DNA from: Streptomyces sp. H27-H5
GTDB lineage: Bacteria > Actinomycetota > Actinomycetes > Streptomycetales > Streptomycetaceae
Length of the DNA stretch: 64,000 bases
Direction: 5' to 3'
NCBI RefSeq assembly: GCF_026627505.1
Contig: NZ_JAPNLK010000026.1
Span: forward strand, 1-64,000
This document shows positions 8,276 through 17,369 of the stretch, one piece after another (the first letter of the stretch is position 1; each line of letters starts with the position of its first letter). Both the position numbers and the translations under genes were made by a program. The notes beneath the pieces were generated by a model. The model searched no databases and had not been told where the DNA came from. It was given only the letters and a program-made list of their open reading frames with translations.

Positions 8276-9673
8276 TCAGGCCCGCCGGGCCCGCAGCTCC
8301 CGCACCCCCGCCACGACCAGCACCGCGGCGGCCGCGCCCGTCGACCACAGCAACTGCGGCCGCGCCGAGTCGTCGAACAGCATCAGGACCAGCACCACGG
8401 CCATCCCGACCAGCGCCGCCCACGTCAGGTACGGGAACAGCCACATCCGCAGCGTCAGCCGCTCCGGCATCTCCCGCTCCAGCACGCGCCGCAGCCGCAA
8501 CTGCGAGACCGCGATCAGCGCCCACACGAACAGCAGCACCGCGCCGACCGCGTTGAGCATGTAGAGGAAGACCGTGTCGGGCCACAGCAGGTTCAGCACC
8601 ACCGAGACGAACCCGAACGCCACCGAGGCGAACACCGCCCGCCGCGGCACCCCGCCGCCCGAGACCCGCAGCAGCCCCTTGGGCGCCTCGCCCCGCTCGG
8701 CCAGCGAGAACACCATCCGCGAGGACCCGTACAGGTTGGCGTTGAGGGCCGAGAGCAGCGCCACGAAGACCACGATGTTCATGATCTGACCGGCCGCCGG
8801 GATGCCGATCGAGTCCAGGACGGCCACGTACGGGCTCTGCCCCGGCTCCAGCGAGTCCCACGGCAGCAGGGTCACGATGACCACCATCGAGCCGACGTAG
8901 AAGAAGAGGATGCGCCACACCGCGCTGCGCACCGCGCGGGCGACCGAGCGGGCCGGGTCGTCGGACTCGGCCGCCGCGATGGTGACGACCTCCAGGCCGC
9001 CGAAGGCGAAGACCACGGCGAGCATGCCGGCTACCACACCGCCCATCCCCTCGGGGAAGAAGCCGCCGTGGCCGGTCAGGTTGGCCGCGCCGATCGGGTC
9101 CGTGTCGGGCAGCAGCCCGAGGATGGCGAGGGTGCCCAGGATCAGGAAGAGGACGATCGCGCCGACCTTCAGCGCGGCGAACCAGAACTCGAACTCGCCG
9201 AAGTTCTTCACGGCGGCCAGGTTGCTCACGGTGAAGACCACCATGAAGATCAGGACCCAGATCCACTGGTCGACCGACGGCACCCAGCCGTTGGCGATCT
9301 TCGCGGCGCCGGTGGCCTCCACGGCGAGCACCACGACCAGCAGGAACCAGTACAGCCAGCCGGCGGAGAAGCCGGCCCAACGCCCGAGGGCCTTCTCCGC
9401 GTACACGGAGAACGAACCGGAGGCGGGCATCGCGGCCGACATCTCGCCGAGCATCCGCATCACGAGCATCGCGAGGACGCCCGCGAGCAGGTACGAGCAG
9501 ATGATCGCGGGACCGGCGATGCCGATGCCGGCGCCGGAGCCGACGAAGAGCCCGGCGCCGATGACGCCGCCGAGGCCCAGCATGGTCAGGTGGCGCTGCT
9601 TCAGGCTGTGGCTGAGGGGTTCGGAGGGGAGCTCACCCGTGGTGGCGGGCGGGTCGGGCAGGAGGTCGCGCAT
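8276..9673 (-). CDS. Amino-acid permease, APC family, copy 2
   Basis: A protein of 465 residues, about 12 membrane segments, with LKQRHLTMLGLGGVIGAG and MLGEMSAAMPASGSFS as in copy 1. It is the same family and clearly paralogous to the copies on either side. The ATG at 9671-9673 (MRDLLPDPP) is chosen. The frame is open to a start at 9772, but that extension is proline/arginine-rich and not membrane-like. The ribosome site is weak (GAG about 12 bases upstream), so the start is uncertain by some codons. Substrate unknown. A perfect hairpin ends the transcript. Confidence 0.88.
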   Translation of the reverse strand: MRDLLPDPPATTGELPSEPLSHSLKQRHLTMLGLGGVIGAGLFVGSGAGIGIAGPAIICSYLLAGVLAMLVMRMLGEMSAAMPASGSFSVYAEKALGRWAGFSAGWLYWFLLVVVLAVEATGAAKIANGWVPSVDQWIWVLIFMVVFTVSNLAAVKNFGEFEFWFAALKVGAIVLFLILGTLAILGLLPDTDPIGAANLTGHGGFFPEGMGGVVAGMLAVVFAFGGLEVVTIAAAESDDPARSVARAVRSAVWRILFFYVGSMVVIVTLLPWDSLEPGQSPYVAVLDSIGIPAAGQIMNIVVFVALLSALNANLYGSSRMVFSLAERGEAPKGLLRVSGGGVPRRAVFASVAFGFVSVVLNLLWPDTVFLYMLNAVGAVLLFVWALIAVSQLRLRRVLEREMPERLTLRMWLFPYLTWAALVGMAVVLVLMLFDDSARPQLLWSTGAAAAVLVVAGVRELRARRA

Positions 9674-9842
9674 GAGGAGTGCTCGTACTCTCGTTCGGCC
9701 TGGCGGCGGTGGGGGCTCCGCGACTGGTTGGAGGGAACCTACAGTCTCGCTGGAGGCCGTCCATCCGCGCAAAACGGACGTGCGAGCTGTAGTTGCTCGT
9801 GATGCGGATCACTTCAACTGGGGTGTGGCCCGGGCTCTTTGT

Positions 9843-9868
9843 GTACTCCCCACCAAACCGGGGAGTAC
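9843..9868. promoter_or_regulatory. Inverted repeat between permease 2 and bioY
   Basis: GTACTCCCC (9843-9851), eight bases, then GGGGAGTAC (9860-9868) is a perfect 9-bp inverted repeat about 90 bases upstream of bioY and 170 upstream of permease 2, in the divergent control region. It could be an operator or an RNA hairpin. No known biotin-regulator motif was recognised. Confidence 0.4.
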
Positions 9869-9956
9869 GGCTTTGTCCCGGCCGGCGGTGGGGCGGAGCC
9901 CTGCGCCGGACTAACGTCGGTGATCGTCCCGTCACCACCACCCCCGGAGCCTCCCG

Positions 9957-10541
9957 ATGAGCACCGCTTCCGTCTCCTTCCGGCCCGGCGCCGTCCTCGC
10001 CGACCTGCTGCCCGCGAGCCGCGTCCGTGACATCGCGCTCGTCGTCGGCGGCGCCGCGCTCACCGGCATCGCCGCGCAGATCGCCGTGCCCGTCCCCGGC
10101 TCCCCGGTCCCGGTCACCGGCCAGACCTTCGCGGCCCTGCTGGTCGGCACCGCGTTCGGTGCCCGGCGCGGCTTCCTCGCGCTGGCCCTGTACGCGCTCG
10201 CGGGCATGGCGGGCGTGCCGTGGTTCGCGGGCGGCACCTCCGGCGCCGGCGGCGCCTCCTTCGGCTACGTGCTCGGCATGCTGCTCGCCGCCACCGTCGT
10301 CGGCGCCCTCGCGCGGCGCGGCGCCGACCGCTCTGTCGCGCGCACGGCGGGCACGATGGTGCTCGGATCCGCGCTCATCTACGCCGTCGGCGTGCCCTAC
10401 CTGGCGCTGTCCACCGGGATGTCCTTCGGCGCGGCCGTCGCGGCGGGCCTGACCCCGTTCCTGCTCGGCGACGCCCTCAAGGCCGCGCTGGCCATGGGCG
10501 CCCTGCCGGCCGCCTGGAAGCTGGCCGGCCGCCGCGGCTGA
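9957..10541 (+). CDS. bioY: BioY-type biotin transporter (ECF S-component)
   Basis: A 194-residue integral membrane protein with about six segments and the BioY signature region VPVPGSPVPVTGQTFAAL, then GARRGFLALALYALAGMAG and a glycine-rich GGASFGYVLG. BioY binds and imports biotin, alone or with the ECF ATPase/T-component. No bioM or bioN gene is next to it, so it either works alone or uses a shared module. ATG at 9957 follows CCGGAGCCTCCCG. It is the only plus-strand gene among three minus-strand permeases and ends in a strong shared hairpin. Confidence 0.9.
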   Translation: MSTASVSFRPGAVLADLLPASRVRDIALVVGGAALTGIAAQIAVPVPGSPVPVTGQTFAALLVGTAFGARRGFLALALYALAGMAGVPWFAGGTSGAGGASFGYVLGMLLAATVVGALARRGADRSVARTAGTMVLGSALIYAVGVPYLALSTGMSFGAAVAAGLTPFLLGDALKAALAMGALPAAWKLAGRRG

Positions 10542-10563
10542 TCCCGTACGCGTCGACCACGAC

Positions 10564-10600
10564 GCAGCCCCCGGACCGCGAGCGGCGGTCCGGGGGCTGC
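10564..10600. terminator. Bidirectional terminator between bioY and permease 3
   Basis: A perfect 16-bp stem (10564-10579 with 10585-10600) with a five-base loop lies between the convergent bioY and permease 3 stops. Confidence 0.92.
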
Positions 10601-10624
10601 TGTCGTTCACGGGCGATCGATCGC

Positions 10625-12058
10625 TCAGACGCGCGCGGCGGCCTTGCGGCGCATGTCGCGCACCACGCCGATGGCCAGCACCACGGCCGCCACCAGCAGG
10701 GAGAGCAGGACGACCTGGCGGTTGTCCTTGTCGTAGACCATGTAGGCCAGGACGAAGGTGATCATGCCGGCGGTGGCCCAGGTGAGGTACGGGAAGAGCC
10801 ACATCTTGACGGCGAGCTTCTCCGGCGCCTCGCGCTCCAGGATCTTGCGCATGCGCAGCTGGGTCAGGCAGATGACCAGCCACACGAAGAGGGCGATGGC
10901 ACCCGAGGAGTTCAGCAGGAAGGTGAAGACCGTGTCCTTGAAGGCGTAGTTGAAGTAGACGGCGACGAAGCCGAACACCACGGAGCCCAGGATCGCGGCC
11001 GTCGGGACGCCCCGCTTGTTGACCTTGGCGAAGGCCTTCGGGGCGTCACCGCGCTCGCCCAGCGAGAACGCCATGCGGGAGGCGGTGTACAGGCCCGAGT
11101 TCAGGCAGGACAGCACGGCGGTCAGCACGATCACGTTCATGATCTGGCCGGCGTGGGCGATGCCGATGGAGTCCAGGGCGGCCACGTAGGAGCCCTTGTC
11201 GACGATCGACTTGTCGTTCCACGGCAGCAGGGTCAGGACGATGAAGATCGAGCCCAGGTAGAAGATGCCGATGCGCCAGATCACCGAGTTGGTGGCCTTG
11301 GTGACCGCGCGGCGCGGGTCCTCGGACTCGCCGGCGGCCAGCGTGACGATCTCGCTGCCCATGAAGGAGAAGACGACCATCAGCACACCGGTGAGGATCG
11401 AGCCCCAACCGTTGGGCATGAATCCGCCCGCGTCGGTGAGGTGCGCGAAACCGGCGCCGGGGTTGTCCGAGCCCGGCAGCACGCCGAAGACGGCCAGCAT
11501 GCCGATGATCACGAACGCGCCGATGGCGACGACCTTGATGCCGGCGAACCAGAACTCGAACTCGCCGTACGAGGCGACCGAGCCGAGGTTGGTGACGGTC
11601 AGGACCGCCATCACGATCAGAGCCCAGGCCCACTGCGGGACGGCCGGGACCCAGCCTTCGAGGATCACCGCGCCGGCGGTGGCCTCCACGGCCAGCACGA
11701 CGACCCAGAAGAACCAGTACAGCCAGCCGATGGAGAAGCCGGCCCAGCGACCGAGCGCGCGGTCGGCGTACGCGGAGAACGAGCCCGAGTTCGGGCTGGC
11801 GGCGGCCATCTCGCCGAGCATCCGCATCACGAAGACGACCATGGCGCCGACGAGTGCGTACGAGACGAGGATGGCGGGACCGGCCTTGGCGATGCCGCCG
11901 CCGGAGCCGACGAAAAGACCGGCGCCGATGACGCCGCCAATGGCGATCATGGACAGGTGGCGGTTCTTGAGACCGGCCTTCAGACCGTCGGAGGGCTTGG
12001 CGTCGCCGGGGGTGCCGGAGGGGTCGCCTGCCTTCTGAAGGGTCGTCGTGGAGCTCAT
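10625..12058 (-). CDS. Amino-acid permease, APC family, copy 3
   Basis: A protein of 477 residues, about 12 membrane segments, with LKNRHLSMIAIGGVIGAG and MLGEMAAASPNSGSFS. It is the most divergent of the three local copies in its C-terminal half (more lysine and phenylalanine). The ATG at 12056-12058 is well supported by AAGGAA eight bases upstream. Substrate unknown; the group includes GABA, proline and asparagine permeases. It is divergent from rpiB across 218 bases that contain a palindrome, and ends at the hairpin shared with bioY. Confidence 0.9.
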   Translation of the reverse strand: MSSTTTLQKAGDPSGTPGDAKPSDGLKAGLKNRHLSMIAIGGVIGAGLFVGSGGGIAKAGPAILVSYALVGAMVVFVMRMLGEMAAASPNSGSFSAYADRALGRWAGFSIGWLYWFFWVVVLAVEATAGAVILEGWVPAVPQWAWALIVMAVLTVTNLGSVASYGEFEFWFAGIKVVAIGAFVIIGMLAVFGVLPGSDNPGAGFAHLTDAGGFMPNGWGSILTGVLMVVFSFMGSEIVTLAAGESEDPRRAVTKATNSVIWRIGIFYLGSIFIVLTLLPWNDKSIVDKGSYVAALDSIGIAHAGQIMNVIVLTAVLSCLNSGLYTASRMAFSLGERGDAPKAFAKVNKRGVPTAAILGSVVFGFVAVYFNYAFKDTVFTFLLNSSGAIALFVWLVICLTQLRMRKILEREAPEKLAVKMWLFPYLTWATAGMITFVLAYMVYDKDNRQVVLLSLLVAAVVLAIGVVRDMRRKAAARV

Positions 12059-12120
12059 GGACGATTCCTTAGGTTCTCGGGTTGCGAGCCCCGGCATTCA
12101 AACCTGAGTTACCTCCAATA

Positions 12121-12137
12121 CGGAAGAGTTTCTTCCG
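12121..12137. promoter_or_regulatory. Palindrome CGGAAGA-GTT-TCTTCCG upstream of permease 3
   Basis: A perfect 7-bp inverted repeat with a 3-base centre, 62 bases before the permease 3 start and in the divergent region with rpiB. Its size and place suit an operator for a dimeric regulator. No regulator is identified. Confidence 0.45.
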
Positions 12138-12276
12138 ATGGTTGCCCTGGGCACAAGGTCCGGGACGAAGGTCCCGACCCGTCCTGTCTGGGTTCTTTGG
12201 GTTTATTTGAGGTTGAGAAGTGATTTACGCGACACCCGCTGCGGGCCCCGGGTCCGGCTCGTGCCACACTCGACCC

Positions 12277-12762
12277 ATGCGCGTGTACCTCGGATCCGAC
12301 CATGCCGGCTTTGAGCTCAAGAACCACCTGGTGGACTGGCTCAAGAACAACGGCCACGAGCCCGTCGACTGCGGGCCCCACATCTACGACGCGGTGGACG
12401 ACTACCCGCCCTTCTGCCTGCGGGCCGCGGAGCGGACCGCCGCGGACGGCGAGAGCCTCGGCATCGTGATCGGCGGCTCCGGCAACGGCGAGCAGATCGC
12501 AGCGAACAAGGTCAAGGGCGTCCGCGCGATCCTCGCCTGGAGCGTGGAGACCGCCAAGCTCGGCCGTGAGCACAACAACGCCAACGTGATCTCCGTCGGC
12601 GGTCGGATGCACACGCAGGACGAGGCCGTCGGCTTCATCGAGGCCTTCCTGGCGACCCCGTACTCCGGCGAGGAGCGCCACACCCGCCGCATCGACATGC
12701 TCTCCGCCTACGAGGTGACCGGCGAGCTGCCCCCGATCCCGGCCCACCACCCGCAGGCCTGA
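12277..12762 (+). CDS. rpiB: Ribose-5-phosphate isomerase B
   Basis: A protein of 161 residues that interconverts ribose-5-phosphate and ribulose-5-phosphate in the pentose phosphate pathway. It opens MRVYLGSDHAGFELK. The active-site loop is GGSGNGEQIAANKVKG, the actinobacterial form in which the catalytic cysteine of the E. coli enzyme is replaced and a nearby glutamate is used instead, as known for M. tuberculosis RpiB. The conserved HNNANVISVGGRMH follows. The ATG at 12277 is chosen by alignment to that start. A GTG/ATG further upstream would add unlike residues. The next gene is nei, as in mycobacteria. Confidence 0.96.
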   Translation: MRVYLGSDHAGFELKNHLVDWLKNNGHEPVDCGPHIYDAVDDYPPFCLRAAERTAADGESLGIVIGGSGNGEQIAANKVKGVRAILAWSVETAKLGREHNNANVISVGGRMHTQDEAVGFIEAFLATPYSGEERHTRRIDMLSAYEVTGELPPIPAHHPQA

Positions 12763-12933
12763 CACCCCTCCGCCGTGCCGCCGGAAAGCCCCGGTGGCGC
12801 GGCGGTTCCGTGCCGCCGTCCGGCCGCTCGGCGTCTGCGGCGCGGCCCGGCCGTCCCTGTCGTCGTGCGGGCCGTCCCGTCGTGCCACCCCGCCGTGGTG
12901 CCGTCCCGTCGTCGTGTCTCAAGGAGCAGCGTC

Positions 12934-13740
12934 GTGCCCGAGGGGCATACGATCCACCGCCTCGCCCAGGACCACACCGAGCGGTTCGCCGCCCGCCCGG
13001 TCCGGGTCAGCAGCCCGCAGGGCCGGTTCGCCGAGAGCGCCGCACTGCTCGACGGTCGTGAGCTGGAGAGCGCCGAGGCGCACGGCAAGCACCTCTTCCT
13101 GGAACTCGGGGACGCCTGGATCCACATCCACCTCGGCCTCTTCGGCAAGCTCGGCTTCGGCCCCGCCCCGGCCCCGCCCGCCGCGGACACCGTGCGGCTG
13201 CGCCTGCTGAACGCCGACCACTGGGCAGACCTGCGCGGCCCCACCGCCTGCGCGCTGATCGGCGACGGCGAGAAGAAGGCGATACACGACCGGCTCGGCC
13301 CCGACCCGCTGCGCCCGGATGACGACCCGGACCGGGCCTGGGCGCGGATCTCCCGCTCCCGCACCACGGTCGCGGCCCTCCTCATGGACCAGAAGGTGAT
13401 CGCGGGCGTCGGCAACGTCTACCGCGCGGAGGTCCTCTTCCGGCACGGCATCGACCCGTACCGCCTCGGCCGGGATCTCACCCGCCGCGAATGGGACGCG
13501 ATCTGGGCCGACCTGGTCCTGCTGATGCGCGAGGGCGTACGGAACAACCGGATCGACACCGTCCGCGACGAACACCTGCCCGAGGCCATGGGACGCCCGC
13601 CCAGGGTGGACGACCACGGCGGCGAGGTGTACGTCTACCGGAGGGCGAACATGCCCTGCCACATCTGCGGGGGCGAGATCCGCACCGCCGATCTCGCCGC
13701 CCGCAACCTCTTCTGGTGCCCCGACTGCCAGACGCGCTAG
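12934..13740 (+). CDS. nei: Fpg/Nei-family DNA glycosylase (endonuclease VIII, Nei1-like)
   Basis: A protein of 268 residues that excises oxidised bases and nicks the abasic site. After the initiator comes PEGHT, giving the catalytic proline and glutamate. HGKHLFLEL supplies the conserved lysine, MDQKVIAGVGNVYRAE is the helix-two-turn-helix, and the C-terminal zinc finger is CHICGG...CPDC ending close to the stop with ...CQTR. The sequence is very similar to mycobacterial Nei1 (Rv2464c). GTG at 12934 is chosen because AAGGAG sits eight bases upstream and proline must be residue 2. Confidence 0.94.
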   Translation: MPEGHTIHRLAQDHTERFAARPVRVSSPQGRFAESAALLDGRELESAEAHGKHLFLELGDAWIHIHLGLFGKLGFGPAPAPPAADTVRLRLLNADHWADLRGPTACALIGDGEKKAIHDRLGPDPLRPDDDPDRAWARISRSRTTVAALLMDQKVIAGVGNVYRAEVLFRHGIDPYRLGRDLTRREWDAIWADLVLLMREGVRNNRIDTVRDEHLPEAMGRPPRVDDHGGEVYVYRRANMPCHICGGEIRTADLAARNLFWCPDCQTR

Positions 13741-13835
13741 CGCCCGGCCACGACCGCCCGAGGCCGTGGGGCCCCGGAGCCCGGCCCCGGAACCCATGAG
13801 GCGCCGGAACCCGTGCGACCGCCGCCCGTGCCCCG

Positions 13836-15071
13836 CTAGAACCCGTGCGGCAGCCAGGGGGCCACATCGCCCCGGAACGCGCGCGAGGCCTCGGCCAGGG
13901 CCCCCGGGCGCAGCTCGCGGACCCGCCCGGCGGCGGCCAGCGAGACGAGGGTGATCCCGCCCAGATAGGCGGACCCGAGTTCCCGGACGGACAGCTCCAG
14001 CTCGGCCGGCTCGGCCGTCCGCACGCAGGACGCACCGCCCTTCCCGTCGACGGTCAGCCGCCACCGCCCCTCGTTCCACGGGCAGAACGCGTCCTCCACC
14101 TCCAGGACCACGTCCAGCGGCGCCCCGTACGCCCGCGCCTCCAGCGCCGCACTGACGTCCACGAGCCGCACGTGCAGCGCGTCGCGCGGGAACGGCCGGG
14201 ACCGCCGGACATCGCTGACCAGGTGCAGGACCGGATCGTCCACCGGCCGCTTGGTCGCCCGTACGGAGGAGGTCAGGTCGATCTCGAAGAGGTAGCGCCA
14301 CAGCGCGGCCGTGGCCGCCGGATCCAGCGCGTCCAGGTCGGCCAGATCGACCCGGCCCTCGGCGCCGGTCAGCTCCCAGTCGGGCTTCACCCGATAGCGG
14401 GCGTACCCGAGCACCTCCCCGTCCGGCCGCCGCGCCACCACGCACTTGAGCGGGGACGCCCCGCCCCGCATGCTCTCCGGGTCCAGCAGCGCCTGCCGCT
14501 CCCAGCCCGGCTGCCGGGCCGGCATCCCGGGCCGCCGGGGGACCAGCTCGGCGTACACCCGCTCGCAGTCGGGCAGCGCCTTCTCCGGGTCCACGAGCCC
14601 CAGCACGACCTCGTCCGTGCCCGGCGGCACGGCGAGCCGCACCCGGACCGTGTCGATGTGGACGGCCAGGCCGTACGCACCGGTGCCGTAGCCGAAGCGC
14701 CCGTAGATCGCCGGTTCCGAGGCCGTCAGCACGGCGAGCGCCTCACCACCCGCCCGGATGTCGTCCAATTGGCGGCGCATCATCGACGTCAGCACCCCGC
14801 GCCGACGGTGCGTCGGCGCCACCCCCACCATGGTCACGCCCGCCGCCGGCACCACCGAGCCGCCGGGGACGGAAAGCCGGAAGCTGAAGGCGCCCGCCGA
14901 ACCCACGCAGGTCTCGCCGTCCCAGACGCCGAGCGAACGCTCGGGCTCCGTCAGGGACTTGTACAGTTCCCGCTCCGCCGGAGATTCGGGCACACCACCG
15001 AACGCCAGTTCCAAGTGGTCGTACCAGGCATCCCACTCATCAGCCTTCAATACGCGCGTCTCAAGAGCCAT
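13836..15071 (-). CDS. Eis-like GNAT N-acetyltransferase with SCP2-type C-domain
   Basis: A protein of 411 residues built like mycobacterial Eis. There is an N-terminal GNAT domain with the acetyl-CoA loop VAPTHRRRGVLTSMM (about 85-100), a second degenerate GNAT region, and a C-terminal sterol-carrier-like domain. It ends PHGF, matching the family feature of a free C-terminal carboxylate used in catalysis. Eis proteins acetylate amines such as aminoglycosides or lysine side chains; the substrate here is unknown. ATG at 15071 has AAGG about ten bases upstream. It is divergent from the phosphatase gene across 117 bases. Confidence 0.85.
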   Translation of the reverse strand: MALETRVLKADEWDAWYDHLELAFGGVPESPAERELYKSLTEPERSLGVWDGETCVGSAGAFSFRLSVPGGSVVPAAGVTMVGVAPTHRRRGVLTSMMRRQLDDIRAGGEALAVLTASEPAIYGRFGYGTGAYGLAVHIDTVRVRLAVPPGTDEVVLGLVDPEKALPDCERVYAELVPRRPGMPARQPGWERQALLDPESMRGGASPLKCVVARRPDGEVLGYARYRVKPDWELTGAEGRVDLADLDALDPAATAALWRYLFEIDLTSSVRATKRPVDDPVLHLVSDVRRSRPFPRDALHVRLVDVSAALEARAYGAPLDVVLEVEDAFCPWNEGRWRLTVDGKGGASCVRTAEPAELELSVRELGSAYLGGITLVSLAAAGRVRELRPGALAEASRAFRGDVAPWLPHGF

Positions 15072-15188
15072 ATGGCCATCCTTACCAGGGCATTCCGTCC
15101 CAGTCGAAATGATTTCGACCGGCGATGGACCTCAGGTCCGGGGGTACCCCTGCGCACGCACAGCCAGGATGGATAGGGTCCCGATGCA

Positions 15189-16331
15189 ATGGCCGGAGCA
15201 CGTGTGGAGACGCTCATGGCCCGGACACGCATGCTGTGGCACCGGGCCCGCACCACCCTGCGCAAATCGGCGGTCGACTACTTCCGCGGCGACGGCTCGG
15301 ACTGGCTCGCCTTCGGCGGCCTGCTCCTGACCATTCCCGCCATCGCGTGCGGCACGCTGATGATGCCCGTCTGGTTTTCGCCGGCCGCGCTGGTCCTGCC
15401 CATCGTGGCGGGCGGCCTGCTGCTGAGACCCGCCAGCCTGCTCGCGCTCTACGCCGCCTCCGCGGCCGCCCTGATCGTCGAGGCCCTGGTCCTCGGCCCG
15501 TACACCCAAGGCCCCGCCCGGGTCACCCCGGGCACCGTGCTCGTCGTCGCCGCCTGCGGGTTCTTCGGGCTGGTCATCGCCCAGTTCCGCAGCCGCGTCG
15601 GGGTGCCCTGGCGGCGCGGCGGCACCATGCTCTTCGACCTGCGCGAACGGATCCGGGTCCAGAGCAAACTGCCCTCCCTGCCACCCGGCTGGCACCGCGA
15701 GATGGCCCTGCGCCCCGCCGGCGGCCAGTCCTTCTCCGGCGACTTCGTCGTCGCCGCCCGCACCAACGGCGGCCGCACCCTGGAGATCGTCCTGACCGAC
15801 GTCTCCGGCAAGGGCATGGAGGCCGGCTCCCGCGCCCTGCTGCTGTCCGGCGCGTTCGGCGGCCTGCTCGGCGCCCTCCCGCCCCACGGCTTCCTCCCCG
15901 CCGCCAACGGCTACCTCCTGCGCCAGGACTGGGAAGAGGGCTTCGCCACCTCCATCCACCTCGTCCTGGACCTGGAGAGCGGCGACTACGAACTGCTCTC
16001 CGCCGGCCACCTCCCCGCCCTCCAACTCTCCGCCGGCACCGGCCGCTGGCGGGAGGTCTCCGGCGAGGGCCCGCTCCTCGGCGTCTACGACGGGGCCGAG
16101 TTCGAGCCCGCCCGCGGCAACCTGCGGCGCGGCGACGTCCTGATGCTCTTCACCGACGGCCTCGTCGAGACCGCCGACCGCGACATCAGCGAGGGCATCG
16201 ACCGCCTCACCGGAGAAGCCGACCGCTACGTCGCCGCCGGCTGGGAGGGCGCCGCCTGGCACCTCATCGAGAAGGTCGCCAAGGACGTCAACGACGACCG
16301 CGCCCTGCTGCTCATCCGCCGCTCCATGTGA
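15189..16331 (+). CDS. Membrane PP2C-type phosphatase, SpoIIE/RsbU family
   Basis: A protein of about 380 residues with four hydrophobic segments (roughly 40-140) and a cytoplasmic SpoIIE-type serine phosphatase domain. Motifs are SFSGDFVV, LTDVSGKGMEA, LFTDGLVETADR and a final NDDRALLLIRR, giving the metal-binding aspartates. Such proteins dephosphorylate anti-sigma antagonists. No STAS or kinase gene is adjacent, so the partner is elsewhere. The start is uncertain: ATG 15189, GTG 15204 (GGAG before it) and ATG 15216 (GGAG at ideal spacing) are all possible. Confidence 0.85.
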   Translation: MAGARVETLMARTRMLWHRARTTLRKSAVDYFRGDGSDWLAFGGLLLTIPAIACGTLMMPVWFSPAALVLPIVAGGLLLRPASLLALYAASAAALIVEALVLGPYTQGPARVTPGTVLVVAACGFFGLVIAQFRSRVGVPWRRGGTMLFDLRERIRVQSKLPSLPPGWHREMALRPAGGQSFSGDFVVAARTNGGRTLEIVLTDVSGKGMEAGSRALLLSGAFGGLLGALPPHGFLPAANGYLLRQDWEEGFATSIHLVLDLESGDYELLSAGHLPALQLSAGTGRWREVSGEGPLLGVYDGAEFEPARGNLRRGDVLMLFTDGLVETADRDISEGIDRLTGEADRYVAAGWEGAAWHLIEKVAKDVNDDRALLLIRRSM

Positions 16332-16334
16332 GCC

Positions 16335-16358
16335 GGTGGTGGGGTTTTCCCCACCACC
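16335..16358 (+). terminator. Terminator of the SpoIIE-type phosphatase gene
   Basis: GGTGGTGGGG, loop TTTT, CCCCACCACC. A perfect 10-bp stem begins four bases after the stop. Confidence 0.85.
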
Positions 16359-16457
16359 GACCCGCCTGGTTCCGCCATGGTCCACACCCCGACGTGATCC
16401 GTAGCGTCGCAAACACGATCAGGACCTGATCGGCGGACACGGACGGACGGGCACACC

Positions 16458-17369
16458 ATGGGGATCCTGCGGAACAAGCGGCGGCGCGAAGAGCGGGAGC
16501 CGGCGCACGAGCACGGAACCCCGCCCACCGCGGACGCCGCGTACGGAACCCCGACCGATGCCGGGTTCGGAACCCCGCCCCCGGCCGGCGCCGCGTACGG
16601 AACCCCGTCCCCGGCCGCCGTCGAACTGCGCGGCGTACGGCGCCGCTACGGGCGCGGCGGCGGCGCCGTGCACGCCCTGCGCGGCATCGACCTCAGCCTG
16701 CCGCGCGGCAGCTTCACCGCCGTCATGGGCCCCTCCGGCTCCGGCAAGTCCACCTTCCTCCAGTGCGCCGCCGGCCTCGACCTGCCCACCGAGGGCTCCG
16801 TCCGTCTCGGCGGCACCGAGATCACCGGCATGAACGAGAACCAGCTGACCGAACTGCGCCGCAGCCGCCTCGGCTTCGTCTTCCAGGCCTTCAACCTGCT
16901 GCCCTCCCTCACCGTCGAACAGAACGTCCTGCTCCCGATGCGCCTCGCCGGCGGCGGAACCGCACGCCAGGGCCGGGCCCACGCCGCCGAACTGCTCGCC
17001 CGCGTCGGCCTGGAGGGCAAGGGACACCGACGCCCCACCGAACTCTCCGGCGGCCAACAGCAGCGCGTGGCCATCGCCCGCGCCCTCGTCACCCGCCCCG
17101 ACGTGATCTTCGCCGACGAACCCACCGGCGCCCTCGACACCACCACCGCCGCCGAGGTCCTCGACCTGCTGCGCTCCGCCGTCGACTCCCTCGGCGCCAC
17201 CGTCGTCATGGTCACCCACGACCCCGTCGCCGCCACCCACGCCGACCAGGTGCTCTTCCTCGCCGACGGCCTCATCGCGGACCGACTGCCGCGCACCGAC
17301 GCCACCACCATCGCCGCCCGGATGCGCACCCTCACCACCCGCCCCGCACTCGCGGGAGCGGCGGCCTGA
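16458..17369 (+). CDS. ABC transporter ATP-binding protein, MacB/LolD type
   Basis: A protein of 303 residues. The ATPase core begins near residue 55 and carries Walker A GPSGSGKST, the Q-loop FQAFNLLPSLTVEQN, signature LSGGQQQR, Walker B VIFADEPTG and switch VMVTHD. This is the class that drives FtsX-like permeases for lipoprotein handling or export of peptides and drugs. The first 50 residues are unusual: a basic start followed by four near-repeats of (A)xGTP (HGTPP, YGTPT, FGTPP, YGTPS). The stop overlaps the permease start (TGATG), so the two are translationally coupled. Confidence 0.93.
   Translation: MGILRNKRRREEREPAHEHGTPPTADAAYGTPTDAGFGTPPPAGAAYGTPSPAAVELRGVRRRYGRGGGAVHALRGIDLSLPRGSFTAVMGPSGSGKSTFLQCAAGLDLPTEGSVRLGGTEITGMNENQLTELRRSRLGFVFQAFNLLPSLTVEQNVLLPMRLAGGGTARQGRAHAAELLARVGLEGKGHRRPTELSGGQQQRVAIARALVTRPDVIFADEPTGALDTTTAAEVLDLLRSAVDSLGATVVMVTHDPVAATHADQVLFLADGLIADRLPRTDATTIAARMRTLTTRPALAGAAA

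Noticed and set aside
12763..12933. Direct repeats of CCGTCCCGTCGT type before nei, considered as a repeat array
   Set aside because: They are short and irregular with no constant spacers; simple GC-rich sequence drift is enough.
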